Assembly (NCBI GenBank): GCA_036346205.1
Contig: JARFJB010002038.1
Location: 226,001-290,000, forward strand
Source of the DNA: Vesta saturnalis
Lineage: Eukaryota; Arthropoda; Insecta; Coleoptera; Lampyridae
Length of the DNA: 64,000 nt
Direction of reading: 5' to 3'
Part shown: positions 47,429 to 59,081 of the stretch, in pieces
Layout: every line of letters begins with the position of its first letter
How positions within the stretch are numbered: the stretch's first letter is position 1
The notes under the pieces: generated by a model
Databases searched by the model: none
The model's input: only the letters and a program-made list of their open reading frames with translations
What the model was told of the DNA's origin: nothing
Translations under genes and position numbers: made by a program

Positions 47429-48005
47429 ATTACTTGATCAACACAATGGTGAGTCAATAATTAAGAAAACATGGTTGAGTTTTTACCATCCAATTTGAAA
47501 AATGTCACTCCTTAATTTACTTTTGAAAGCAAATTACTATCAACGAATAAAATGGCTACTGCACAGTGAGCAAAATGTAAACTATGGAAAATCAAAATAA
47601 AACATTTGTGTAACTTACTAAATGTCCCAGATAGAGAAACCAAATGCTACAGTATTTGCGTACAGAAATTTCTAAGAAGTTGCGTTCATAAGTTTTCACT
47701 CAAAGTCGAATGTTTTTATTCTGCAAAACGTAATATATGAAGTGTTTTAAGCTTTAAATAAAATTTTATTCTAACTTTGTATCAAACTGTAATGTGGTCC
47801 CAATATAGTTTCTAGTATTTTAGAATTTGGTATATATTTGTGCAGGTTTAGAATTGCTTATTCTTATGCTTTCAAATAAGATAAAACAATAAATAAAAAT
47901 GCTCGTACAAAAGTTTCGTGTTTCATAATTTAATGGGTTCATTACTTGATTTAACTGCCCGTTTTTGGCCGTTGATCATCGTATTTTTTTATTTTTTAGT
48001 GCAAA

Positions 48006-48380
48006 ATGACATTTAAATGGCGCGACCTTTTTGAAGTATGGCGTAATGAAATGTGTCCGGAAAACAAAAATTTTGCATTAGTTGAATTCGTGTCGAACAA
48101 TTTAGATAGATATAACCTGAGATTCGCGTCAGCCTATATAACTCTGGTAAAAGGGATGCAGCTAAGTTACTCTGCGATGTTAGTGCCTCGCCACAAAGAG
48201 CAACTAAAATGATTAGTTCTACACCTCAAATCCAGACAAAATATACTCCAGATGAAGCTTTGGCGTTTTATATTGACGGAAAGTTCACTAAACATGCATA
48301 TATGTTAATGCAGCGTGGAGCTAAATTTCATGGTGCTGATATCAGTGAATCTTATTCTAATCCGCCAAAATTAAAGATAT
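48006..48380 (+). pseudogene. Unrecognised transposon-type ORF fragment
   Basis: The frame 48006-48212 starts MTFKWRDLFEVWRNEMCPEN and ends with a stop. A second frame immediately after (48207 onward) reads TPDEALAFYIDGKFTKHAYM, then LMQRGAKFHGADI. The second part recalls N-terminal segments of repetitive insect proteins of unknown function, but I cannot name a family. It lies just before a long palindrome and is likely part of a decayed mobile element. Confidence 0.35.
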
Positions 48381-48465
48381 ACTAGAACTCATCATTCTAA
48401 GCAAAAAGTTCAGATGTACATGGGTCCGGAAATGTTCGTTTCCGAGATACAGGTGTCAAAGTTGA

Positions 48466-49290
48466 AAAAAATCGCGTTTTCTTCAATATCTTTCGACAGT
48501 TTCAAATAGTTTCATGAAATTTCGTATACGGTTTTTTGGGATGACAAATTCAAATTTGTGGTCCATTTAGTTGTGGTTTCTAGAGGCGCCAGCGGCAACC
48601 ATTTCGACCACTTTAAATCTTTGCAACTTTTTGTGCTACACTGTATGCCATTTTGGACTAAAAATCGATTCTCCTCTTCTGCTACAAAAGGTATATTTTA
48701 GTGAAGTCGCTAAGAGCAACCCTTTCCAGAAAAGACATTTATAACTCAATGTTTATTTATGTAAAACTAACTTTTGTATGGAGCACTAAAATATCCAACA
48801 TTAAAAAAAAAGAAAAAAATTTATATTAAAAGTATACATGTTGTATGTCTAGGCATTCTATCGTATTTAATTATGGATTTTTATTAAAATTTTATTATCA
48901 ATGAACGCAAAGAGACAGATAAGTATATAAGTAAACAAGTAAGTTACTTAGTAACAATTAAAAATTCCTATTGATAAACCTGTCAAAAAATACCCTCCGA
49001 AAATGTGTATGCATCATGAGTTTTAAAAGCGTTTTTCTCGGAAAGGTTGTCCTAGTGACATCACTAAGATATACCTTTTTAGAAGAAAAGATAGGAGAAT
49101 CGATTTTCTAGTCCAAAAATGGTTACAGTGTAGCAAAAAATTGCTACGATTTAAAGGGGTCGAAAACGTTGTATGGCCCTCTAGAAACGACAACCAAATT
49201 ACACAAATTTGAATTTCCATCCCAAAAACCTGTATACGAAAAATTTCATGAAACTATTTCGAAACAGTCGAAAGATATTAAAAGTTGAAG
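48466..49290. repeat. Long palindrome (about 280-base arms)
   Basis: Left arm 48466-48765 includes ATATCTTTCGACAGTTTCAA, TTTCATGAAATTTCGTATAC, and GGACTAAAAATCGATTCTCC. The right arm 49016-49290 has their complements (GAATCGATTTTCTAGTCC, GTATACGAAAAATTTCATGA, TCGAAAGATATT). About 80-85 percent alike by eye, with a spacer of about 250 bases. No coding sequence. Probably a fold-back element or two opposed copies of one repeat. Confidence 0.8.
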
Positions 49291-52289
49291 TCAAATAAGG
49301 ATTTATCGAAATATTTTTTCAAAATTAACACCAGTAAAATTTCGAATATTATATAAATTTATTTAACATGTTATGTAGCGGTCAAAAATTTCTTCGATTT
49401 AAAGGCTTTTCCAATTATGCGAAGCATAATTTACTTTCGGATCAATTTTAGCAATTTAAATACAGATGAAGAATTAGATTTTGATTAATTCATTTAGTTA
49501 AAACTTTAATTGAATATTGAATTTATATTTTGTTCATTTTATCAAACTTACAGTTATTGCTGTCTTGATATGATTTATCACCTGTTGGTAAATTTAAGAT
49601 TATACCAATAGTTGTTTGTTCTTTTTTTTTCGAATGTAAAAATTTAAATTGGAAGTTTATTTCATCATTTTTGGTTTAGATATTTATAAATGATATTTAA
49701 ATATATAAATTACTTTCACACACAGGTGATACTGCGTTACTATTAGATTAATATTAGAAGAGTTTTGTGTAAATAAGTATTCTCGTTATTGTAAGCTTAG
49801 GAATGTCGTTAGTCGAAAGAGTGAAATTACTTTTTTTTTGTAAGAATTGACGTATTGTATTTAAAATAGATTTCTTCGATAAAATTCCAGTTAGTGGAAA
49901 TTGTAATTATATAAATTTTCTAAGGTTTGAAATTAAAAATATTTTATTCCTGATAACGTTCACGTGGAATGTTGAAATTTGGTGCCAGAGATCTTTCTGA
50001 ATGTAGTATACCGTATCACTTTTACTAAATGTTGTCATTGTAGAATGGGAAGAATTGATTTGAGCTACAATAAGTACTAAAGAAAAATAATTAAGCGATA
50101 CCATTTTGTGTCGGTTGCAGAGAAGCTGACATTGCAGTTTGCAGCATGATGTAATTTCTTTCTCTCGATTATTTTCGTATTTGAGTATCGTTTTTACCAC
50201 GCTTATAATTCAAGCGATTCTTTTTTATGATAAGCTAGTTAAAATTTAAGTAAAATGGAAAGGGTTAGAGGGGAAAATGGCGAGATCTGAGTGTTTATTT
50301 GCGACTGCCGCAATGCATGCGGAAGGGATAGTGTAAGAAGGTTGGAACAAGTTATGCATACCGGAGGTCTATCGAACTACCGTGGAGTAATTAAACTCCG
50401 TTTCCATAGAAATTCAGCTATCGAATTCAGTACCTGGTGGAATCGTTGCACGACCTATTGCAGTGTAGTCTAGAGGACCGAGATTATTCTGTTATTGTTG
50501 GTGCTACCTAAGGTTAACTTTTATTTCTTTATTTTGCTGGTGACAATAATAAAGTGTGTACTTTATTTTCTTGTGTATATGTGCAGGATGCATTTGCTTG
50601 CTTTCGTGTAAATTATTGTAGAAACGCCCTTCAGACAATTTAGAAACAAGCGTATTCATTCACACGATTTATTTGTTTAGATCTTGAATTTTTTATCTAT
50701 GTAATGTTGTGCATTGGAAGTTTATTTCATGCAATGATATCAAAATTTATGTTACCGATATCTTTATTATTTCTGTTATATTACTTGAAAGGATAATATG
50801 GCCTTGCAAGCGCCGACCGAATTTGATCATTATTTTTTTTTAATTGCGAAATTTAATGTGTTTTTTTATGTAACTGTAGTAAAATTTGTAAATATCCCAA
50901 TATATGACCATTGTTAATGTTTATAACTGTTTTATTAAGAGATTAGAATTTATTGTGACTTCATCGTCTGAGCCTACAATTTTGCCGACATAAAGTAATA
51001 CATTGAAAGATTAGATATTTTTGAAGATTTGTAGTAGATTGAATGATTTTTTTGAGAAGTACGAGATAAATAATTTTACAGCGTCAACCTCCATTTATCC
51101 TTCATTTAGCTTGTGATCAAATTGTATTGAAGTTATACAAGTTTTTTTTAATCTTTTGTAGTTTTAATAAACTTTAATTTAATGACTAATAAGAATTTTT
51201 CGATTTGAGCGATCGTTTTTTGATTTTGGTAACAAGTCAGTTTAAAAGAAATTTTAAAATACAACGTAACGTAAATTAAGTAGTGAGTCGGTCGTTGACC
51301 AAACAGCTATTTGATTTTGCATACGAGGGTTTTGCGAGAAGTCGCAAATACGTTTGGAGTAACTTTTTATAGGACATCATCGATTGGCCTGATTTACCAA
51401 AAGGTAAGCAGTTTGTTACTTTTTTGAAAACGAGATGTATTTTTCGAAGAATTTAGATAGCACATCCCGATATCGACGTTTCCTAAATTTTAGGATTTTA
51501 TGCATTTTCAATCGCGTTTAGTTTTGTTGTAGTGACGTATTTGAAACTAAAGAATTAATTGTCGTATTTTCATTTATTTTTGGTTATTTGAAATAATAAT
51601 TTTTGCGGTAAGGGTTGGCGAGATTTTAATGAGTTTTGGGTTTTATTATCGCATTGTGCGACTTATATTTAAAGCTCAGAGTTTTATTGAAGTTTAGGTG
51701 AACTTAGCGTAGATATTTTTGGAGTAGAATTTGTAGTAGTAGAGTAGTTTAGTTTTGAGTTGACGGTTTGGTTTCCTGTTAGGCCAATTTAAAATCAGTT
51801 CATGACGTTTTTCCCATCAAAAATTTTGTTGTAACAGGTGGCGCCTTTTTGACATTTTCTCCCGATTTTGACGTTGTTGGATTTGTGACGAGTGCTCTCT
51901 TACAACATTAAGTAAGAACTTCATCCACACTACTGGGCGATGCCGTGGCACAAATTGCGTTTACGGGCTTGATGCTCTAATGAGTGTTTGGCCTGTAACA
52001 AATTTCATAAAAGAATGAATTACATTTTTATATGTCTATTTAATTCTTAGTCTGATCATTACAAAGTTAACCGTACTTTCGCGACTCTTAAAAAATCTAC
52101 TGCCTGAAATCCTCATTTTTCATGTTGGATGATTTTCCTTTTAGTAAGTAACAATTCTCTTGGAAAACCAATAACAAATTTTGTCAGATATCAGTTTTTA
52201 ATGTTATTCATTTCTTGTTTTGCAGTTTAAGACTCAAATCCGGTAAAATATATAGATAAATTAATTTTACGCCACTAGATTTGAATTTT
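49291..52289. other. Intron sequence, unrecognised
   Basis: AT-rich, with a less AT-rich patch at 50270-50500 whose 60-codon frame (50291-50473) matches nothing I know. A TGTAACAGGTGGCGCC string at 51831-51846 looks like an LTR/primer-site junction, but no partner LTR was found. Confidence 0.4.
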
Positions 52290-53308
52290 GAACGACTGGT
52301 TTGAAAAATATAAGATTTTAAGGTTAGGTCAAAAATCAAGTGCGTCACTTTTTTTGGAACAGTGTATTTCAATATTCGGATCACCCCATAAATATACTAA
52401 ACCTTCATCAGAATTCCACACAAGGTAAAATCAATAAAATTATGAATAAAGAGATTAAAAGTATAATGTTGATTTAAAGGTTACATTAGTTTTTACTTTC
52501 TAATTAATTATAATTCTATGTCATATAGGTAGATTAAACGTACAGAAATACATTACTATGGCCTTGACTAGTTAAAAATAAGTTTTCCTAAAGCACGCGA
52601 ATAGTAGACTTGGTAGAATTTTAAAAACCTCGTGTAAGACGCATTTCCGATTACGTCTATAAGTACGTCTACTGTGAGGAAAGAGAAAGTTTCATACGTA
52701 TCAAAAGTGAACAATTTGAAAAAATTTTAAGTCATACATTTTCACGAGCATTTTCGAAGCATGCAAAAAATATTTTTTAAGTTTGATTAATTAAAATTGT
52801 AATGTTATATTGCACAAAACCCATTTTTTCATTCTCATTGAGAGACTACTTGATATTGATGTAACATAAATTCCTCATAGAATTGCTCAAATAGAAGCAA
52901 TGTTGGGTAATCGCCAGTTATCGTTTTGAGGTCAGAACTATATTAAAAATACACGGGCAAAACACACCATCCGGAAGCAATTACGTCATGGGTGACTAAA
53001 CAATTTCTCTATTGTAATCAATGAGAATTCTATTTGCAAGAAGTTATTTGGCATATTCTTGGAATGTATTAAGTGTAAATATTTTAACAAGTTATAGATA
53101 ATGTATAAACAGTCTAAATATAAGGAATGTTAAATAAACTTGTCAGGTTACAGATTCTAAAATTAATCAATACACGCGCTTCGATTCCATCATTGCGCAA
53201 AAAATAACTCACATATACCTACCTACTGTGGTACTGTATCAAGATAAAATATTAAATAAAATTCTCTTTTAATATTAGCAACTAAAAAAATTCATTTCAT
53301 AATCTTAC

Positions 53309-53585
53309 CGGATAAATCATATCCATTGACATAATACATCTGCTTCCTACGCTCCCTTTATTTTCTGTAAGCGAAATAAGCATATTTTTATTAAAATTAA
53401 TTCCAAAAAGACGTAAGGTATACGAAGTTTTGACTAGCATTTCAGGTACTCCAAATTCACTATAACTTGGTTCCTTTGAACCAGGTTCTACTCGTATTCC
53501 ATATATGGTTATATTATTTGGAATTGGGTTTTCCACAAATGGATAGATATCAGATGCTTCAGAACGCTTAATACGTTTCGGCGAC
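53309..53585 (-). CDS. uex: CNNM/uex metal transporter, extracellular N-terminal exon
   Basis: A 277-base exon after a TTACAG acceptor (53591-53586). It enters after two bases of a codon (AG|G equivalents), then SPKRIKRSEASDIYPF, NITIYGIRVEPGSKEP, and YTLRLFGINFN, ending MSMDMIYP before GTAAGA at 53308. The IYG(I/L)R.EPG and (V/L)R.(F/Y)G.N motifs belong to the N-terminal extracellular domain of CNNM proteins. The phase (0 at its end) joins exactly to VQTEIVNG of the exon at 22581. Upstream exons with the signal peptide are not found in 53586-64000 and are probably further upstream. Confidence 0.93.
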
Positions 53586-54749
53586 CTGTAACAAATGCAT
53601 GAGTAAATAGTCAAGAATATTTACATAATAATAATGTGATTACATAAAAATTTGTTACGTTTCATTTACAACGGTAACAGTTTTGTACAAACGGTCACAT
53701 AACAACCGGTTTTTTTTTTTGTATAAAAATTCTGAACCAGTTTCGATATTTATTCATCATAGTCGGTAGTTCTAGCATCGTATTACTTAATATTACACAA
53801 ATACAGATAATAACAAAAACAAATTTCGCATAACTTAAGAAGGTTATAATTAATACTTAACTAATAATTACAGGTATAGTATAATTATAAATTATCCGTT
53901 CCGTTCATGATCTTTTTGGACCTTGGATGTTCAAGAAAAATTAAAGTTTAGGTAAACGTAAATATTTCTTTCAGTATTCTTTGTTGCATGTCATTTTGAT
54001 TCTATTTTAGGTTATAACAGTAACATTGGAAAATATAATTGAAAAAGTGAGTACAAAGAAAGTACTACTAAGTTAAATAATTTGATAAATTTTACCTTAA
54101 AGTTCTTAGTATGTTTCAAATTCTAGGATTAACTATGTTTCACTACATTTCTTAATTAGCGGAGTATTATCATTTTTATTGCCAAAATCTGTTTTTTAAG
54201 TATTTAACATATTTTGAACATTCCCACTTCTATGTACCCCATTATTAGAAAAGAAAAGTCTACACGTTTCAGTCCCTCCTCATGGAGGAGGGTGAATTGC
54301 TTGAGCTCTCCAAGCCCCTTCAGACGCAGTCACGGATTCCCAACATAGATACATTAATTATGTATGCATGATAGGGTTTAGGTAGGATTTCGGAAGAAAC
54401 GGAGTTAGGGTGCTGAGGAGAAGTTACTACCATCCTTGCCAGGAAAGTTTACCGCTACGTCATTAATTTATGAATTTAGCTATCCAATTTGCTTATACTG
54501 TCTTCTCATATACAAACAGTGAATTAAATAAGGATGGTGAACATTCGTAGTGCATTTAACGAAATCGACATACGGCATTGAATAAGCAAATGTAGTAGAA
54601 AGAGTAAACCTATAAACGCGAAATTCAATTTGTTTTATATACATATGAATTTAATACTCATTTGACTAATACTACATAACCTCCATTTGTTTGTTTATCC
54701 TTTGAGTATTTCCTCATTTACTTCTTTTAATCATCATTTATTACACTTT
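53586..54749. other. Upstream intron with a SINE-like patch
   Basis: Mostly AT-rich. 54265-54480 is more GC-rich: CCTCCTCATGGAGGAGGG forms a hairpin, and CCAGGAAAGTTTACCGCTAC near 54437 recurs complemented at 56245-56275 and 56690-56715. This is probably part of a short interspersed repeat family. Confidence 0.45.
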
Positions 54750-55460
54750 AAAGAAAATCGAGGTCCCCTGATATCAGTATCTACTGTCCAAGAAGTAAGT
54801 ATGACATTAAGTGTTTCTCTTAATTCATTACAATCACGCAATTACAGCGTGTGGCAAGCGCCTTGGGTATATCTGAGAAGACAGTAAGAAATATCAGCTG
54901 CATCTAACCCTGTTTTAACAAAACGACCACGCAAGAAAACAAAATCTGACGATCTACCTGAACCATCCAAAATGGGCGCCAGAAATATGTTATACAAGCA
55001 TGTATGCGCAAAGTGAGTAATATTACATCACAATCTTTTACACATGTTTGACATACTAATTTGTTTACAGAAATACATGTCACAGTTGCAAGTTTAAATG
55101 CAGAAATTCGTAACATTCACATATTAATAAGTGACAGAAAACTTCATCGTGCAATCCGGTCGCTAGGATTCAAATTCAAAAGGACTCCAACCGTAGAGCT
55201 TTATTGGAAAAAAAGTTACATCGCAGAAATGCGAATCCAACTTCTTCAACAATACATTAAAGAGATCAATTCACCTAATCGTCGGCAAGTAAGCTCTTTT
55301 AATTAAAATCATTATGGGCTCATTGTGTGCGACATACTGAATAAACAATAAAGCAATGGTATAAACGGAAAGAAATGTTGAACATTACAGTTGATAAACT
55401 GATTATTAACATCGAAACTACTCTGAACACTCGGATATAGATAGTGACTCCGATTAGAAG
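54750..55460 (+). pseudogene. Intron-containing DDE transposase-like gene, catalytic core deleted
   Basis: Exon pieces are separated by short GT-AG introns (54797-54847 and 55014-55071): ENRGPLISVSTVQE, RVASALGISEKTVRNIS, then after a one-base shift LTKRPRKKTKSDDLPEPSK, and KIHVTVASLNAEIRN followed by LHRAIRSLGFKFKR. The third piece ends RRQ at a GTAAGC donor (55289). This matches the N-terminal helix-turn-helix half of a repetitive insect IS630/Tc1-like family. The DDE domain is absent. At 55360-55460 KEMLNITVDKLIINI and an acidic DIDSDSD end follow, as at the C-terminus of such proteins. It was therefore shortened by an internal deletion. Confidence 0.68.
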
Positions 55461-55469
55461 TTTAACACG

Positions 55470-56858
55470 TTGACAACCATGCTTCTACAACCTAGAATTA
55501 GTAATACTAAGTGTGTTAGTTCATATTTATTTAATGCAATAAATTTCTATTAGTAATGTATTTCAATTATGTAAGTACAATATATTTGTAAAATGCTTTT
55601 CAAGATGTTAGTCACACATTTCCGATAGAATTTATGTTTCTCATTAAATGTCATCTTCGTACGAATAGCTCCATTTTGTTTAGACACGTTACTAAACATC
55701 TATTTTGTATATTAACGTTACCATCTTATTGTGGGCCATCATTGCTACTGAATTGGTATCATTATGAAACGTAGTAGCCTTGCGAGGTGTAAATAATGCA
55801 GCTCGACAGTTGTCCCATGCAAAGTGTTTAACCTATAAATTGATTCTCTAATCAATTGTATGATTGTTTATCAGCAACTGACAACACAACCAATCTCCTG
55901 TATTTATAATTGCGCTACAATCATTAAATGTTTACATTTTGTTGAAAATTGCATTGTTTGTAATAAGGCAGCAATGTGTCATAACCTACATAACCTGGAG
56001 GCTGCAAAAATAACGTACCAATCACGTGTTAGATTTCAAGGATATTGTTTTTCAACCGTTATCATTACAATAAACCACGTTCTCTAATTTTTACAAAATA
56101 AATAACAATAAATAAGTAATTGTATTTTGGAATTCTGCAGCTTTAAATGCTGCCATCGGGGTATATTTTCTTATCTGAATTTATTATAACGAAAATAATT
56201 GTGACTCATGTTTTTTATATTACACCATATGATTGTATGTGATGACGTAGCGGTAAACACTCCTGGCGAGGATAATAATTAGTAAAGCAATTACTTCAAG
56301 ATCTAGCAAAAAATAGCAAAAACCTAAACGTGCCAAAAATTAAAATTAAGACGTACCATTGTGCCTTATTTTAATTATAAGATGCCAAAACCTATTTAAA
56401 CGGGGATTTTTAGTAGAAGAGGGGCACTTGCGCCACCATTTTGTTTTTGGTGACGTCACAAGTCCACCCACGTGTAGGACGTATTTTGACCTTGACGACT
56501 ACAGGGCTGGCCCTGGGTTGACCTTGGATCTGACTGATGGTCACGTGGGCAACGTATTTTGACACAATAAATAATTTTATTTTAGAATTCTGCAACTTTA
56601 AATGCTGCCATCTTTCTAATCAAAATTTATTATAACGAAAATAATTTTGACCCATGTTTTTCATAATACACCATATGATTGTATGTGATGAGCGGTAAAC
56701 TTTCATGGCGAGGATAATACCTCAGCATTAGCCTAAATATCCGCACATAATGTGCGTACACGCAGTGATCATGTCGTATAAGGAAAACCTTCTGAAACAA
56801 CACCATACAGGGTCGACGGCCGCGGAAATCGAACCCATCACCTCCCGAATGCTCAGTA
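55470..56858. other. Upstream region with SINE-like pieces and a GACCTTG patch
   Basis: 56280-56420 repeats 40120-40260. 56440-56570 holds GACCTTG/TGACCTTGGATCTGA strings like those in the element at 4885-6257. 56645-56856, read on the minus strand, has GGTGATGGGTTCGATTTCC, a good tRNA B-box, and ends in a GTTTACCGCTCATCACATAC tail shared with 56241 and 54440; this is a tRNA-derived SINE candidate. No protein-coding gene is recognised. Confidence 0.5.
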
Positions 56859-57359
56859 GGGGTAGAGGTGGCATGAAAGTAACATTTTGAAGATAAATCT
56901 GTCTATAAGCAATATAATTATATCTTACATTTAATGGACCTGATATTATGAATAGTACAACATTTGCAAAAGTGTTTTACATACAAAAAACATAAAGGAA
57001 TTAGTTCTAAATTTTAAAAAAAGGAAAAATAAGAACCACAGTATTTATCCCTTTCAACATATTACACCGGATTCAAAGGGACACATGTGGAGCTAAACGG
57101 GATACATACATAAACATTTAAAGTAGGTGTGATAAACCAGTACCAAATGAAAAAAAAGCTTTCACTCTTGCAGTTCCGGCATTATCAAGAGGTGGGAGTA
57201 GTTTGAGTACTATATCCTCTCTTTCGATATGCGCCACTGACTTCTCCATTTCCCATAACTTGCTTTATTGCCCAACAAGATGACTAATTATTTTCTACTG
57301 CTTTGCAACACTTTTTAATTGCTTTTATTTGCAAATCCGTGTTAATCTTGTTTAATTTA

Positions 57360-58665
57360 AGTTTTTTTTAGTTCGCATTTTTCTCTGGAGTGGCAGCGAT
57401 AATGCAACTAGATCCTTTTTTCTTACTCTTCGATTAAGTTGTCTAGGAGGTGCCTTTGGAAATTGTTTAACGGAAGCGCAGATGATAATAATTATAGATG
57501 GGTCAGTGGAGTAGGATAGGTGTGGTTGAGGGGGGGATTTTGGATTTGACCCTTGTAGTTCAACTTGTTTGTTTGGAACTTCGTGGTCTGTTACAGAAGC
57601 ATATAGAAAATCTTATGCTCCAAATACTTCGGCACAAATATTCTTGAGCGTAAAAGCGCTCATAAAAGCAGAGACGGCGATATTTGGTAAATGATAAATT
57701 GATACGGTTTTCCTCGGGTTTGATACCATTCAATCATTTAGGGCAACTTTAAAATAATTTTTGAATGGCCCGAATACCGAGATGTCTAAGCGCCGTTTTC
57801 GCGGGCATAGTATATGACATCTATGTTAATGTGACTTACGTGATTGTCAACTAGTAGTAACACTGAATTTTCTACAAAATGTTTGAATACCATATAAAAT
57901 TTATCAGATGTAATCCATCCACTTTTGCGACATAAGAATAAAGTCCTTAAACCGAACCCTAGGAAATATGAAAACCGGAAGTACATGGTTATATGAAGCA
58001 GCAACAAATGGAAACATTGTTACAAGCTGTTCCCGCTCATCCGAGGTAACCTGACCTACTTTCTTGGCTCCACGTTCAGTAATAATAGAGGGTAGCTCAG
58101 TAGCAGTGGTTAAGTCCGTTTCATCAGCGTTATAAATTCTGTTTCATGTAAATGAGTACTTTTTAACACTTTCTCCAAATTTCCGAAAAAGGTCTTCACT
58201 GCCGTTGAATTACAAGCAGTTACGAGCGACAAGCTTGTTTTCACCGGACGGCGCAATGACAGCTCGGCATGTCTGTCCAATCTATCCAATTTTTTTGGCA
58301 TCTCTTTATTTAGTTTCACAACGCATTGGTACGTAAGCTCTCGAGTTTGTTGTGAGTATGTGAGACCGTGTGGCATTTTTGAGGACATTTTTAAATATTA
58401 GCTTAAGCTTATCACTTCTTCAACTGAAAACACTCTTCTATTCCCAATCTGGGGCTCATAAACAAATCATTTCAGGAGTACATACTTTGGCCTGCACAAC
58501 TAGTCAAGCTAGCACGGATTTAGTTACATCAAATTTTGATGTTGCTGATCTAATACACATTCTACCTTCTAATACCGTGTTTATAGCCTCCCGTATAGTT
58601 TTTTTGGATTTTCTTACCCTCTTTGTGGGTTTAATATCCATACTGCACAACATGTGTCTCTGCAA
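57360..58665 (-). pseudogene. Pogo/Jerky-like transposase, decayed
   Basis: The minus strand starts near 58645 with MDIKPTKRVRKSKKTIREAI, the HTH region. It continues through ELTYQCVVKLN and SLRRPVKTSLSLVTACN, then FFGNLEKVLKSTHLHETEF (58140-58210). In a shifted frame it has YNADET (first Asp) and TERGAKKVGQVTSDERE. VLLLVDNHVSHINIDVI (second Asp, about 57810-57870) follows, then FGPFKNYFK after the site of the third acidic residue. The HTSHxLQPLD box just before it is shortened (GA..LDISVFGPFK), so the third Asp is doubtful. At least three frameshifts and two stops lie between 57360 and 58500. Cut-and-paste transposase; inactive. Confidence 0.86.
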
Positions 58666-58723
58666 TTAAATACAGCAACTATAGTACGCAGAAGAACAAC
58701 ATAAATAGTGAAAGGCACATGTC

Positions 58724-58757
58724 AGTATTGAAAGGGACATGTCCCTTTCAATACTTT
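58724..58757. repeat. Perfect palindrome of transposon subterminal motif
   Basis: AGTATTGAAAGGGACATG is followed directly by its complement CATGTCCCTTTCAATACT (sharing the central CATG), about 16 bases per arm. GTCCCTTTCAATACT recurs at 59038-59053 next to the right end of the pogo element, so it may be a transposase binding site (inference). Confidence 0.8.
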
Positions 58758-59081
58758 AATGTCTGTCCCTTTCTACACAAATGGCATATAATTCATAAAT
58801 CCACAAGATGTCTACTTTAACTCAACGCACTTTCACTAACTTTAATGCTGAAATAACTGTTAATTAACATTAATCACTGAATACAGTTGTTTAATAATCT
58901 GACAACCACAAACGCAGAACATGTATTAACTTGTCAACAGTATGCACTGACACCACGAGGTTTCGTGATACTATTGCATGCCCCCAGAGACATCTATCTG
59001 CTGTTAGCATAAATCGTTAGATTTAAAGTTTTTGCAACCGTCCCTTTCAATACTTGTCCCTTTCATGCCACCTCTACCCTA

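Larger units (their letters stand above)
46070..52364. repeat. Inverted repeat pair 6.3 kb apart with TA borders
   Basis: The left arm (46070-46143) begins CACTCAGTTCTAAAAAAAGT and continues GACGCATTTGATTTTTACCT. The right arm (52290-52364), complemented, begins CACTGTTCCAAAAAAAGTGA and continues CGCACTTGATTTTTGACCTA. Both end near TTTTTCAAACCAG(C/T)CG. TA stands outside both (46068-46069 and 52365-52366). This looks like the two ends of one Tc1-type element, but no single transposase fills the interval, which holds a Tc1 remnant, a palindrome and AT-rich sequence. Two unrelated miniature elements in opposite orientation would look the same. Confidence 0.55.
56859..59079 (-). mobile_element. 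Pogo-type DNA transposon with TA target duplication
   Basis: The left end (56859 onward) reads GGGGTAGAGGTGGCATGAAA. The right end, complemented from 59079, reads GGGTAGAGGTGGCATGAAAG. TA borders both (56857-56858, 59080-59081). Subterminal copies of GTCCCTTTCAATACT occur at the right end and at about 58715-58760, where two of them form a palindrome. Inside is a pogo/Jerky-like transposase pseudogene on the minus strand. Confidence 0.88.

Noticed and set aside
50291..50473. 60-codon frame in a GC-richer patch as a host exon
   Set aside because: No recognisable domain, no supporting splice context, and on the opposite strand to uex.
51831..51846. TGTAACAGGTGGCGCC as an LTR end plus primer binding site
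   Set aside because: No second LTR, gag or pol was found on either side; too short to support alone.
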